From positions 1 through 41,413 of the forward strand of contig CABRZL010000012.1 of NCBI GenBank assembly GCA_902475435.1: a DNA stretch of 41,413 nt. Direction: 5' to 3'. Below the pieces are notes generated by a model that had not been told where the DNA came from, made no database searches, and saw nothing but the letters and a program-made list of their open reading frames with translations. Made by a program: the position numbers and the translations under genes. Source of the stretch: an uncultured Eubacteriales bacterium (GTDB lineage: Bacteria > Bacillota > Clostridia > Oscillospirales > Oscillospiraceae). Of the stretch, positions 7,811-16,618 are shown one piece after another; positions within the stretch are counted from its first letter, which is position 1; the number at the start of each line of letters is the position of its first letter.

Positions 7811-8116
7811 ATGGATGCGCAAAGACGCATAAAGCAACTCATGGAAGAACGTAACTGGACGGATTACCGGCTGGCAAAGGAATCCAATCTTTCCCACTCC
7901 ACGGTCACAAATATGTTCAATCGAAATAACGCTCCAACGCTGCCGACCTTAGAGGCGGTCTGCAAAGCATTCGGCATTACTTTGGCGCAGTTTTTTACAG
8001 AGGGGAATAACCCTGAACTGACGGAAGAACAGCGCATCTTATTTGCAAAATGGAGTACCTTAGAAGACGATCAGAAACAGGCGCTGCTTGCACTGATTGA
8101 TACCATGAGAAGTTAA
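7811..8116 (+). CDS. XRE-family helix-turn-helix regulator
   Basis: 101 residues with an N-terminal HTH_3 domain (RIKQLMEERNWTDYRLAKESNLSHSTVTNMF, then PTLPTLEAVCKAFGITLAQFF) and a short C-terminal helix pair (ELTEEQRILFAKWSTLEDDQKQALLALIDTM). This Cro/CI-like architecture with a small C-terminal helix is common on gut ICEs and phages. Start at ATG 7811 has AGGTGATGGC. Followed immediately by an intrinsic terminator, so it is monocistronic. Probably autoregulates the divergent interval 7711-7810, where short dyads such as CCCTTTTGGG occur. Confidence 0.9.
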   Translation: MDAQRRIKQLMEERNWTDYRLAKESNLSHSTVTNMFNRNNAPTLPTLEAVCKAFGITLAQFFTEGNNPELTEEQRILFAKWSTLEDDQKQALLALIDTMRS

Positions 8117-8158
8117 AAAGCACATTGTTTCCAACCGGGCGGAAATAACGTGCTTTTT
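8115..8158 (+). terminator. Intrinsic terminator of XRE gene
   Basis: AAAAAGCAC ... GTGCTTTTT with an inner GTTTCC/GGAAAT stem, then TATTTTG. It starts inside the stop codon of the XRE gene. Confidence 0.8.
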
Positions 8159-8196
8159 ATTTTGCTCTGATATGAATATTGCTATCGTTAAAATTT

Positions 8197-8220
8197 GCAC
8201 CCAGCGTCATGCTTGGGTGC
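8197..8220 (-). terminator. Possible terminator of operon B
   Basis: On the minus strand GCACCCA, a 10-base loop and TGGGTGC, followed by AAATTTTAA. The T-run is weak. It overlaps the end of the truncated flavodoxin lipoprotein gene, so it may have come with the truncation. Confidence 0.45.
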
Positions 8221-8740
8221 ATTGTATCAAATTGTGGTACGCAAGCCAGTTGGGGAACCCGATAAATACCGTATCATAGTCCGCCATGTTTTCCACCGTT
8301 CCGACAATCTCCGGACGAGCGTTTTCCGCCATTTCCTGCCGGGAAACATCCAGAAGTTCGCTGTGTGTTTCCGGGTAGGGAGTAACCGGTTCAATCTCGA
8401 ACAGATTGCCCCCTGTCTGTTCGGCAATCATGTGGGCGATGATGCTGGTATTTCCTTCCTCAATGACGCCAACTGCATATTGTTCCCCCGCAAGGGAGGA
8501 GTACGCTACCAAAGTGCCGCTCCCGGCCTGCTCCGTTTCAGGGACACTCTGTGTTTCTTCATTTGCTTCTGTCTGCTCCTGGCTTTCCTCCTGCTGCGGG
8601 GAGGTTTCCGCTGTATTCTGTCCGGTGCTGGCCTGCTCTGTGGAATTACTCTGCGTATCTGAATTTCCACAGGCTGAAAGAGAAAGTGGAATCACAAGCG
8701 CCAAGAATATGACGCATATTCTTTTTATCGTATTCTTCAT
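8207..8740 (-). pseudogene. Lipoprotein-anchored flavodoxin, C-terminally truncated
   Basis: 177 residues from ATG 8740 (AGAGGTGACACA upstream). Residues 1-24 are a lipoprotein signal peptide ending in the lipobox LSAC, followed by a Ser/Thr/Glu/Gln-rich linker (~25-75) and then a flavodoxin-like domain (TLVAYSSLAGEQYAVGVIEEGNTS, LFEIEPVTPYPETHSELLD, YDTVFIGFPNW). The domain stops right after FPNW where relatives continue with ~60 more residues; the last ten residues are unrelated. Probably truncated by deletion. Extracytoplasmic flavodoxin-like lipoproteins occur in gut Clostridia. Pairs with the lipoprotein AKR directly upstream. Confidence 0.75.
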
Positions 8741-8764
8741 TGTGTCACCTCTTGCCATTCAAAA

Positions 8765-9805
8765 TTAGTAATCCGCAAATCTCTCATTGCGGTCAAGTGC
8801 GGTTAATCGCTCCATTTCCTCAGAACTCAGCTCAAAATCGAAAATCGAAAGATTTTCAAGGATATGGTCGGGATTGCCGGAACCCGGAATTGCAATATTC
8901 CCAGCCTGCAAGTGCCAGCGCAGGATAATCTGCGCCGACGTCTTGTCGTGCGCCTCCGCGATGGAGACAACAGTTTCATCGTTAAAGAGAATCTGCGTCT
9001 GCCCCCTGCCGCCGAGCGGGAACCAGCTTTCCATGACCGTACCGTACTGTTCCAGATGTTCTTTCATCTGTGTACTCTGGTGGTACAAGTGCGTTTCATT
9101 CTGCAAAATGGCGGGAGTGATGGTAGTTGCATTTATCAGTCGGTCAAAATCTTCCGGCGTGTAATAGTTCGATAATCCGATAGAACGCAGTTTTCCATCC
9201 TCCACCGCACGCTCCATCGCCTGATAAGCTTCCACGTCATTTTCCGGCTGGGAGTGGTGTAAAATCATCAAATCAATATAGTCAAGTCCAAGGCGTTCCA
9301 GAGAGGCGTCAATCGCCGCATCCGCATTGTCATAATCGGCTGTCCACATCTTCGTGGTTACAAAAATTTCTTCTCTCGTGCAGATTCCTTCGTCAATCGC
9401 CCTTTGGATTGCCCGCCCCACAGCTTCTTCGTTGCCGTAAATACGGGCGGTGTCGATCAGACGGCCCCCGTAGAGAAGGGCATGGTAAACCGAGTTTTCA
9501 CATTCGCTGTCCGACAGGCGGAAGGTTCCAAGACCGATAATCGGCATCTCATATCCGCTGTTGAGCAGTACCGTTCCGGTTTCCGGATCAAACTGTGCTG
9601 TTTCCATTCCGATGGTTTCATTACCAGCATCACTGCCCGACGGCTTCTGCGCAGCATTTTCTTCTGTACTATCCGGCTCAGGAGATACAGGAGTCTCCGT
9701 CTGCGATGTTTCTGCCTTGGAAGTTTGATTTCCTTCCGATGCGCCGCAGGCAGTAAAGGAAAACAGCAGCGTAAGGGCTGTGATGAAAACCGTTAGTTTT
9801 TTCAT
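8765..9805 (-). CDS. Lipoprotein aldo/keto reductase
   Basis: 346 residues. A lipoprotein signal (MKKLTVFITALTLLFSFTAC, Cys20 as the lipidation site), a ~55-residue Ser/Glu/Pro-rich linker, then a full AKR barrel from ~residue 78: Asp/Tyr in LIDTARIYGNEE, Lys in VTTKMW, His in LMILHHSQ, and IPGSGNPDHILENL. All four catalytic residues are present, so the enzyme should be active outside the membrane, where NADPH supply is unclear. The linker (QTSKAETSQTETPVSPEP) matches surface lipoproteins. The start lacks a strong Shine-Dalgarno. Odd localisation for this family. Confidence 0.88.
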   Translation of the reverse strand: MKKLTVFITALTLLFSFTACGASEGNQTSKAETSQTETPVSPEPDSTEENAAQKPSGSDAGNETIGMETAQFDPETGTVLLNSGYEMPIIGLGTFRLSDSECENSVYHALLYGGRLIDTARIYGNEEAVGRAIQRAIDEGICTREEIFVTTKMWTADYDNADAAIDASLERLGLDYIDLMILHHSQPENDVEAYQAMERAVEDGKLRSIGLSNYYTPEDFDRLINATTITPAILQNETHLYHQSTQMKEHLEQYGTVMESWFPLGGRGQTQILFNDETVVSIAEAHDKTSAQIILRWHLQAGNIAIPGSGNPDHILENLSIFDFELSSEEMERLTALDRNERFADY

Positions 9806-9860
9806 TCGAGTAACTCTTTGTTCTATGCGCTAACTATTTTTTCTTTTACAAAGAAATTTT

Positions 9861-10685
9861 TTATGGTTTCAGTGGGCCGTAAAAGTAGCTGGCGGTTGCT
9901 CCTCCATCAATCAGAAAATCCGCACCTGTGATAAAGCTGCCTCTCTCGCTCATCAGCAGCTCCGCCACATTTGCCACCTCGTCTGCCGTACCCGGACGGC
10001 CCGCAGGACACTTCGCAAACATATTTTTATAGAAATCCCCGCGAGGGCCGTTAAATTCATCGACAGCCAGCGGCGTCACAATGATTCCTGGAGAAATGGA
10101 GTTGATACGGGCGCTTCTTTCTCCCCATTTGACTGCTTCAGCCATGACACGCTTTTCGTTGCACCGTTTGGCCATCTGGTAAGCGTGGAGCGTGTCGCGG
10201 ATATTCTCCGGTTTTAGCATTTCAAGAGACAATAATTCTTCTGTGGGTGTCGTTGCAAGTTGCTCGTCCTGCCAGGCAGTGAGCTGCTCAATACGGTGCC
10301 CCGACTGACTGGAAATCGTTACGCCTACTCCGCCGGGGGAAATTACTTTCCCAACTTCCTCCAGCAAAACGGCTGTTCCATACAGATCAACCTTCAAAAT
10401 TGCCTCAATCGGCGCCTGGCTGGGAGAAACATCGGCGGCATTCACCAACATCGTAATATCGCCATACTTCTGCCCCTCTGCAATCAGCGCCTTGATAGAC
10501 TCCCGACTGGACAGATCCATCTCCATAGGACTCACATCATATCCGGCTTCATTCATAATTTTTGCCATAGCCTGGGCGTTTTCCAGTTTCTTATCGCCCA
10601 CAACGATTTTCATTCCATAACCCATTCTGCGGGCGATTGCCATACCTATTTGACCGGCTCCCGCCCAGAGCATTACACGCTTCAT
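9861..10685 (-). CDS. SDR-family oxidoreductase
   Basis: 274 residues from ATG 10685 (GGAGGAAAAATGAC upstream; an ATG at 10706 has no site). The glycine motif is atypical, WAGAGQIGMAIARRMG, resembling the next gene. NAA at ~81 replaces NNAG; catalytic Ser in TISSQSG, Tyr-x-x-x-Lys in AYQMAKR, and C-terminal FITGADFLIDGG. The ~30-residue insert between Ser and Tyr (TPTEELLSLEMLKPENI) is shared with the gene at 10714, so the two are paralogues. Likely NAD(P)-dependent alcohol/ketone oxidoreductases of related substrates. Member of operon B. Confidence 0.88.
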   Translation of the reverse strand: MKRVMLWAGAGQIGMAIARRMGYGMKIVVGDKKLENAQAMAKIMNEAGYDVSPMEMDLSSRESIKALIAEGQKYGDITMLVNAADVSPSQAPIEAILKVDLYGTAVLLEEVGKVISPGGVGVTISSQSGHRIEQLTAWQDEQLATTPTEELLSLEMLKPENIRDTLHAYQMAKRCNEKRVMAEAVKWGERSARINSISPGIIVTPLAVDEFNGPRGDFYKNMFAKCPAGRPGTADEVANVAELLMSERGSFITGADFLIDGGATASYFYGPLKP

Positions 10686-10713
10686 GTCATTTTTCCTCCA
10701 AATCATATAATTC

Positions 10714-11565
10714 TCAGCGTACCGTCAAGGAATAACGCCCACTTTCAATGGCCGCGATTACACCGCCATCAATCAGTAAGTCCGTTCCGGTAATGAAGGC
10801 TGCCTCATCACTGAGCAGGAAAGCACCTGCCGCTGCGATTTCTTCCGGAGTGCCGACTCTGCGTGCCGGGGAGGAATCAATCATTTGCTGGTAACTGTCT
10901 CCGGCGGCATTAAATTCATCATAGGCCAGAGGCGTTACAATCACACCGGGGCTGATGGTATTGATTCTCGCGCGGGCGTCGCCCCATGTTGTTGCGGCTG
11001 CGGCGCGGACACGCACATGGTTGCCACGTTTGGCAATGATATAAGCCGCCCCGGAATTTACCATTGCATCTTTTTTTACACATTCCAGCTCAGCCAGTTC
11101 TTCTGTCGGGGTCATAGCAAGCTGATTTTCTACTTCCGGAGTCAGGTGCATCATATATCCCGTCTGGCTGGAAATGACAAGACCAGCGCCGCCTTCGGCA
11201 ATGACCTTCGCAAATTCGTCAATGGCAATGGCGGTTCCAATGCGGTCAAGTTTGACAATGTGTCCCGGCGCTGCCTGATTGGGAGATGCGACCGCTGTGT
11301 CAATAAAATACCGAACAGCCCCCAATGAAGCGACTTTCTGTGCAAAGGCCCGCACAGAAGATACATCGCAGGCATCCACTTTCTGTGTTTCCACAATATA
11401 ACCGCTTGCCCGGAGTTCTCTGGCTCGTTCTTCCAGATTCTTTTCGCTGATGTCGCCAAGCAGAATAGTCTTATTCGCTCCGATCCGTTTCGCAATGGCG
11501 CAGCCCATACTGCCAGCGCCGAGCAACGCGATAACCGGTTTGTTATGGTTTCTATTAAAATCCAT
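10714..11565 (-). CDS. SDR-family oxidoreductase
   Basis: 283 residues from ATG 11565 (GAAGGAGGACAACCAA upstream). Glycine motif LLGAGSMGCAIAKRIG, TAVAS in place of NNAG, catalytic Ser in VISSQTG, Tyr-x-x-x-Lys in AYIIAKR, and ITGTDLLIDGG. Carries the same long insert before the active-site Tyr as its neighbour at 9861 (TPTEELAELECVKKDAM), which looks like a duplication followed by divergence. Complete and probably active; substrate unknown. Lies between the cupin and the second SDR in operon B. Confidence 0.88.
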   Translation of the reverse strand: MDFNRNHNKPVIALLGAGSMGCAIAKRIGANKTILLGDISEKNLEERARELRASGYIVETQKVDACDVSSVRAFAQKVASLGAVRYFIDTAVASPNQAAPGHIVKLDRIGTAIAIDEFAKVIAEGGAGLVISSQTGYMMHLTPEVENQLAMTPTEELAELECVKKDAMVNSGAAYIIAKRGNHVRVRAAAATTWGDARARINTISPGVIVTPLAYDEFNAAGDSYQQMIDSSPARRVGTPEEIAAAGAFLLSDEAAFITGTDLLIDGGVIAAIESGRYSLTVR

Positions 11566-11585
11566 TTGGTTGTCCTCCTTCAAAT

Positions 11586-12020
11586 TTACAGTTTCCCGTA
11601 TTCTTCATCCGTGACCGGTTCACACCACTCCGAGGAAGTTTCCTCACCGGGAACCTCAATAGCAATATGGCTGAACCACGAATCTGCCTTTGCTCCATGC
11701 CAGTGTTTGACACCGGCCGGTATCGTAATGACCGTTCCGTGGACAAGGCTGACCGCCTCTTTTCCTTCCTCCTGATACCAGCCCTCGCCTGCTGTGCAGA
11801 TCAGAATCTGTCCTCCTCCTTTAACAGCCTGATGAATATGCCAGTTGTTCCGACAGCCCGGCTCAAAAGTCACATTGAAAATTCCTATTCCGCATTTCTG
11901 CATATCCACCAGAGGGTTCAAGAAAGACTCACCTCTGAAATGCTGTGCGAATCCGGTGTTGGAAGCTCCGATTCCGAATATATTCTCTTTATCAAAAACT
12001 TCTCTGTCTGTTGTTTTCAT
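11586..12020 (-). CDS. Cupin-domain protein
   Basis: 144 residues of single-domain cupin: NNWHIHQAVKGGGQILICTAGEGWYQEEGK covers cupin motif 1 (His-x-His, then Gly-Gly), and TVITIPAGVKHWHGA covers motif 2 with a His. The metal ligands His/His/Gln(Glu)/His appear present. This subclass is often encoded with carboxymuconolactone-decarboxylase-like and oxidoreductase genes; reactions vary. Start 12020 has AGGAGAATCCATAGT. Operon B position between an AKR and an SDR suggests a role in the same small-molecule pathway. Confidence 0.85.
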   Translation of the reverse strand: MKTTDREVFDKENIFGIGASNTGFAQHFRGESFLNPLVDMQKCGIGIFNVTFEPGCRNNWHIHQAVKGGGQILICTAGEGWYQEEGKEAVSLVHGTVITIPAGVKHWHGAKADSWFSHIAIEVPGEETSSEWCEPVTDEEYGKL

Positions 12021-12050
12021 ACTATGGATTCTCCTATCACTCTCTATCAG

Positions 12051-12905
12051 TTAGTCCGCAGGCACAAACTGTCCCAGATGCGCTTCCTGCTCGGCAAGGC
12101 TCATGTTAAAGAAACGGACACCCTTATCCAGCTTGCGGACAGCATCCATTTCCTCCTCTGTCAGTTCAAAATCAAAGATGTCAAAGTTGTCGCGGATGTG
12201 CTCAGGATTGGTAGATTTCGGGAAAATAATGTTCCCCGCCTGAATATGCCACCGCAGAATGATCTGCACATTGGTCTTTCCGTACTTTTTGCCCAGCGTT
12301 GTAAACAACGGCTCGTTAATCAGATTTTTGTCGCCGTGGCCGATGGGATACCAGCTTTCAATAACCATTCTATAGGGAGCAATGCGCTCTTTCAGTTTTT
12401 CCTGTGCATAATACGGATGGCACTCCACCTGCAGAACGGCGGGTTTGATGTTTGCCGCCTGACAAAGCTCCTCCAGACGCTCCGACTCAAAATTGGAGAT
12501 GCCGATGGATCTCACCTTGCCTTCTGCCACCGCTTTCTCCATGTCCTTCCATGCGCCGAGATAATCGCCAAACTGCTGGTGAAGCAGTAGCAGGTCGATG
12601 TACTCCGTATCCAGACGGGCGAGCATTTTGTCAATGGCTGCCATCGTCTTGCCTTCGCCGTATTCGCTGGGCCACAGCTTAGTGGTAATCCAGATTTCCT
12701 CCCGCGGGATGCCGCTTTCCTTTACCGCTGCTCCGACACTGCGTTCATTCTGATAGGCGTGGGCGGTGTCGATATGCCGATAGCCCAATTTCAGCGCGTC
12801 CAGAACCGCTTTTCTGGTCGGCTCCCCGTCCGGCACCATATAAACGCCCATTCCAAACTGCGGGATTTTGTTTCCGTCGTTCAATGTAAGATAAGTCTGT
12901 TTCAT
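12051..12905 (-). CDS. Aldo/keto reductase
   Basis: 284 residues, complete AKR: Asp/Tyr in RHIDTAHAYQNE, Lys in ITTKLW, His in LLLLHQQFGDY, cofactor-binding FPKSTNPEHIRDNF. Starts at ATG 12905 with GGAGGAAATTACG. Similar to the lipoprotein AKR (HLQAGNI/HIQAGNI and NPDHILENLSIFDFEL/NPEHIRDNFDIFDFEL), suggesting duplication inside the operon. Cytoplasmic NADPH-dependent carbonyl reductase; substrate unknown. Confidence 0.92.
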   Translation of the reverse strand: MKQTYLTLNDGNKIPQFGMGVYMVPDGEPTRKAVLDALKLGYRHIDTAHAYQNERSVGAAVKESGIPREEIWITTKLWPSEYGEGKTMAAIDKMLARLDTEYIDLLLLHQQFGDYLGAWKDMEKAVAEGKVRSIGISNFESERLEELCQAANIKPAVLQVECHPYYAQEKLKERIAPYRMVIESWYPIGHGDKNLINEPLFTTLGKKYGKTNVQIILRWHIQAGNIIFPKSTNPEHIRDNFDIFDFELTEEEMDAVRKLDKGVRFFNMSLAEQEAHLGQFVPAD

Positions 12906-12974
12906 CGTAATTTCCTCCTTCTTGACCTGCCTTTCAGGCCATAATGGTATCCCCTTGCGGGGTTTCTCCTTTTC

Positions 12975-14082
12975 TTAAAAATGTGTAATCGTATCGTTGG
13001 CCTTTTTCAGCATGGCAATCACGTCTTGCCCATTTGCCAAAGGCAGGCATTTTCCGCACTGGTTGCAGTCTGCGGCTTTCCCGGCAGAACCGAGATAAGG
13101 ATCGTAATAAATACTGGTGTTGGTATAACCGCCCATCTTTTTGTGATCGTTCAGCATTTGCGCGATTTTCACAAGCCCGATTTTCTTCGGACAGAGGGCT
13201 TCCGCCTCCACAAAATCCTCCGGCGTATAGGTCCATATCCTGCCGGAGAGCCTGGGCAACCTTGCTCACAGCTACGCTTTCCTGTTCAGAGAACGGATGA
13301 AACTGTTCCATATAGGAAATGTTGTCCTGCATCTGCTCCATATTGGACATTCCCGACAGCACCATAAACACATGATCCAGACTGGCCGCAAAACGGATGG
13401 CCCAGGACGCCGTGGAGAGGTTCGGGTCACAGGTTTTCAGAATATCCTCCAGTTCTCCCGGAAGGCTCGCCAGCGCGCCGCCCTTGACAGGCTCCATCAC
13501 AACCACCAGCTTGCCGTGTTTTTTACAGACCTCATAGCAGTCCTTTGCCGCCACATAGGGGGAGTCCCAATCAAAATAGTTGAGCTGAAGCTGGACGTAT
13601 TCCAGTTCCGGGTGTTCGGTTAATATCCGATCCAACAATTCCGGGGAATCGTGATAAGAAAAGCCGATATGCTTTGCGCGGCCCTCCTGCTTTAGCTGAG
13701 CCAGCGCATCCACCAGTTTCAGGGACTCGATTCTTTTATACATCTCCCCGTTGACCGCATGGAGCCAGTAATAATCCACATAGTCCGTCCCCAGTCGGTC
13801 GAGCTGTTCGTCGAAAATATGGAAAAAATGCTGCTGGCTCTCGATGAGAAATACGGGAGCTTTTGTGGTAATCGTAAAGCTGCTTCGCGGATAACGGTCT
13901 ACCAATACCTGTTTCAGAATTTTCTCGCTCTCGCCTCCGTGGTAGACGTATGAGGTATCAAAGTAAGTAAACCCCCGCTCCAAAAACAGGTCCACCATTT
14001 CCGTAAGGTGTTCTATATCAATCTTCCCGCTGTCTCCGTTCATCATTGGCAGGCGCATTGCCCCAAAACCTAATTTCTTCAT
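12975..14082 (-). pseudogene. AKR with C-terminal ferredoxin-like domain, frameshifted
   Basis: Starts at ATG 14082 (AAAGGAGGAAGGTTTGCA). The barrel is intact: Asp/Tyr in YFDTSYVYHGGESEKIL, Lys in TTKAP, His in YYWLHAVNGE. Near 13240-13260 the frame shifts: the barrel frame runs on to 12934 as nonsense, while the expected tail (PEDFVEAEALCPKKIGLVKI ... DCNQCGKCLPLANGQDVIAM) is in another frame ending at 12975. Relatives carry two [4Fe-4S] Cys sets here; this tail keeps only CP and C-x2-C-x2-C, so cluster binding was eroding even before or after the frameshift. Product lacks a working redox tail. Confidence 0.8.
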
Positions 14083-14099
14083 TGCAAACCTTCCTCCTT

Positions 14100-15071
14100 T
14101 TATCGGGTAAATCCCCGGTGTCCATATACCCTGCACTGGTTCAGGGATTCTTCCAGAGACGCAAATTCTTCCTCTGTAAGTTCCACCTGCGCTGCGTTCA
14201 GATTTTCCACGATGCGCTCCTTGTTTTTCGAGCCCGGAATGGGAACCACATTCGGGTATTTATGGAGCATCCATGCCAGAGAAATCTGTGCGCTGGTGGC
14301 ATTTTTCTGTTTGGCATACTGTCCAAGCAAATCAACAATAGGCTGATTGGCCGCGAGATTCTGGCGGCTGAGCTGTGGAACCCAGTTGCGTACATCGTCA
14401 TTCTGTTCAAACTGAGTGTCCGCCGTTATTTTTCCCGACAAAAGTCCGCTGGCAATGGGAGAAAAGGGCACCACACCGATGTTATGCTCCATGCAGTAGG
14501 GAATGACAGCCTGTTCCATATCCCGCTCCACCATAGAATAGATGTTTTGGATAGCGGAGAGGGGTGTGATCTGCTGCGCCCGATCGATGATATCCACATC
14601 CACCTGAGACAGCCCCCATCCCTGGATCAATTCTTCCTCCATGAGCCTCCCCATCGCTTCGGCCACTTCTTCGATATGAACGCCGCCTGACGTCCGGTGC
14701 AGATAGTAAATATCCGCATAGTCTGTCTGCAAACGGTCTAAAGAACCTTCCAGATGCCTGCGGACTGCTCCATAGACGGAGCCTTCCCGCCGCACCTCCG
14801 AGCTGCTTAAAAACAACTTTGTTCCAATGACTACGTTTTCCCGGACATTTCGGAGCGCCTTGCCTACAATCCGCTCATTGTGTCCTATACCGGAAAGATT
14901 AGGGCTGTAAATCTCTGCAGTGTCAAAGAAGGTACACCCATGCGCATAAGCATTTTGGATTGCTTCTATGCTGTACTGCTCCGGCGGGATGTTTCCATAG
15001 CCGTGGGAGAACGCCATACAGCCCATACCGACTTCTGATACGGTGATCTCTCCTAATTTTCTTGTTTTCAT
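14100..15071 (-). CDS. Aldo/keto reductase (YhdN/AKR11-like)
   Basis: 323 residues from ATG 15071 (GAGAGGAAACCGT). Begins MKTRKLGEITVSEVGMGCMA, typical of the larger AKR subclass. Catalytic Asp/Tyr in FFDTAEIYSPN, Lys in VIGTKLF, His in YYLHRTS; cofactor region IPGSKNKERIVENL. Complete. Second gene of operon B, 12 bases after the flavodoxin. NADPH-dependent carbonyl reductase, cytoplasmic, substrate unknown. Confidence 0.92.
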   Translation of the reverse strand: MKTRKLGEITVSEVGMGCMAFSHGYGNIPPEQYSIEAIQNAYAHGCTFFDTAEIYSPNLSGIGHNERIVGKALRNVRENVVIGTKLFLSSSEVRREGSVYGAVRRHLEGSLDRLQTDYADIYYLHRTSGGVHIEEVAEAMGRLMEEELIQGWGLSQVDVDIIDRAQQITPLSAIQNIYSMVERDMEQAVIPYCMEHNIGVVPFSPIASGLLSGKITADTQFEQNDDVRNWVPQLSRQNLAANQPIVDLLGQYAKQKNATSAQISLAWMLHKYPNVVPIPGSKNKERIVENLNAAQVELTEEEFASLEESLNQCRVYGHRGFTR

Positions 15072-15082
15072 ACGGTTTCCTC

Positions 15083-15604
15083 TCAAATCTGCTGATTTCG
15101 TTTCAACCAGCGTTCCAACTCCGGCCTTGCTGCCTTTACCTTACTGCCCGTAACAGCAAGTCCTTTGCCCAGCTTTGCATCGGGGCAAAGTTTACGAATA
15201 TCCGCTTCGCTGTGTCCCATGCCGCTGCCTTCGTGGGTACAAATGGGAAGGATGGTCTTGCCGGAAAAATCGAAGTGTTCCAGAAATGTCCAGACTGCCA
15301 TCGGCATGGTGCCCCAATAATTCGGGTAGGCCAGATAAATGGTGTCATAATCATCCAGACTGTCGGGGAAGGATTTCAAAGCAGGGCGGGCGCCTGATTG
15401 CAAATCCTGTTTTGCCTCCTCGATGCAGGTCATGTAATCATCTGCGTAAGATGTGACAGGCTCAATCTCAAATACATCTGCTCCGGTCAGTTCTTTCAAT
15501 GTCTGCACAAGAATCTTGGTGTTGCCAATTTCTACGCGGCACATACTGCCGCCAAAATAATTCTCTCCTGCGCGGGAGAAAAATGCGATCAGTTTGTTTC
15601 CCAT
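15083..15604 (-). CDS. Flavodoxin
   Basis: 173 residues. MGNKLIAFFSRAGENYF starts the FMN domain, with VEIGNTKILVQTLKELT in the phosphate-loop region; FEIEPVTSYADDYMTCIEEA and DTIYLAYPNYWGTMPMAVWTFLEHFDFSGKTILPICTHEGSG... follow the flavodoxin_4 pattern. It is the intact relative of the truncated lipoprotein flavodoxin at 8207-8740. First gene of operon B, start 15604 with AAGGAGGAACCAACT. Probably supplies electrons to, or reduces quinones with, the operon's enzymes. Confidence 0.9.
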   Translation of the reverse strand: MGNKLIAFFSRAGENYFGGSMCRVEIGNTKILVQTLKELTGADVFEIEPVTSYADDYMTCIEEAKQDLQSGARPALKSFPDSLDDYDTIYLAYPNYWGTMPMAVWTFLEHFDFSGKTILPICTHEGSGMGHSEADIRKLCPDAKLGKGLAVTGSKVKAARPELERWLKRNQQI

Positions 15605-15636
15605 AGTTGGTTCCTCCTTGTTTTTGCTATGTCTTA

Positions 15637-15665
15637 ATTATAGGCTCGCTACTCTTGATTTGGAA
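15637..15665 (-). promoter_or_regulatory. Operon B promoter
   Basis: Minus-strand TATAAT (15637-15642), 17-base spacer and weak -35 TTCCAA (15660-15665), 32 bases before the flavodoxin start. A weak -35 next to a divergent LysR gene fits activation by that regulator. Confidence 0.65.
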
Positions 15666-15718
15666 GTTCAGATATGCTATCATCGTATAAAGGGAAAACT
15701 TATTACGAGGTGATGCTT

Positions 15719-16618
15719 ATGTATAATCATCAGTTGGATACCTTCTTGATGGTGGCCGATTTAGGCAGTTTTGGAAAGGCCGCAGACGCCCTTTATATTT
15801 CCGCTCCTGCCGCAATACAGCAGATCAACATTTTGGAAGGGCGGTGCGGTTTTAAGCTGTTTATCCGCTCTAATCAGGGAGTAAAACTTACTCCCGCAGG
15901 AAAATCTCTCTATGAGGATGCCAAAACCATCATTCGACTCTCCGAGGATTCACTGAATAAAGCGAGAAGGCTGGCAGATGCCTCAGAAACCACTGTGCGG
16001 ATTGCCACCTCTCTACTCTTTAAGTGCAGGCTTTTGCCGGATATATGGGCAGCGATCAGTGAAGAATACCCGGAATTGAAAATAGAAATCCTGCCGATGG
16101 CCGACCACGAAAGTCAAAATAATACCTTTTCCAAGTTGGGAACAGCTTGTGATTTATGGGAAGGAATTTACTGTACAAAAGGCTGGAAAGGGATTTGCCA
16201 ATTTTTAGAGTTAAAACAAACGCCTATCTGCTGTGCCGTCGCAAAGAATCACCGCTTGGCGAAGGCGAAGAAACTTTCATTACAAGATTTGAATGGAGAG
16301 TTTATTGTTATGCCTATAGAGGGTTTGTCGTATGAAATCGACAGCTTGCGGAAGGAAATCAGAGAAAGCTATCCAACAGTGCAGATTATTGATTCTCCTT
16401 ATTACGGGGTGGATACCTTTACTTTGTGCGAAGTAAATCCCTATGTTCTGATTACACAGGAGGTTTATACGGATATTCACACGAACCTTGTCACGATTCC
16501 ATTAGATACACCTTATACGATGCCCTACGGATTGATTTATGCGAATGAACAGACAGCCGCAACAAAAAAGTTTATCGCGGCCGCGAAAAAAATCTCAAAA
16601 AATTCTGTTAAGATATAA
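15719..16618 (+). CDS. LysR-family transcriptional regulator
   Basis: 299 residues from ATG 15719 (GAGGTGATGCTT); a start at 15674 would lie inside the promoter interval. HTH: FLMVADLGSFGKAADALYISAPAAIQQINILEGRCGFKLF, followed by the effector-binding domain (VRIATSLLFKCRLLPDIWAAI, CCAVAKNHRLAKAKKLSLQDLNGEF). Divergent from operon B, the classical LysR layout, so it very likely controls that operon. Inducer unknown, plausibly a substrate of the operon enzymes. Confidence 0.92.
   Translation: MYNHQLDTFLMVADLGSFGKAADALYISAPAAIQQINILEGRCGFKLFIRSNQGVKLTPAGKSLYEDAKTIIRLSEDSLNKARRLADASETTVRIATSLLFKCRLLPDIWAAISEEYPELKIEILPMADHESQNNTFSKLGTACDLWEGIYCTKGWKGICQFLELKQTPICCAVAKNHRLAKAKKLSLQDLNGEFIVMPIEGLSYEIDSLRKEIRESYPTVQIIDSPYYGVDTFTLCEVNPYVLITQEVYTDIHTNLVTIPLDTPYTMPYGLIYANEQTAATKKFIAAAKKISKNSVKI

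Noticed and set aside
9861..11565. Bile-acid hydroxysteroid dehydrogenase genes
   Set aside because: The SDR fold and the gut setting fit, but SDR substrate specificity cannot be read from these motifs, so no specific name is given.
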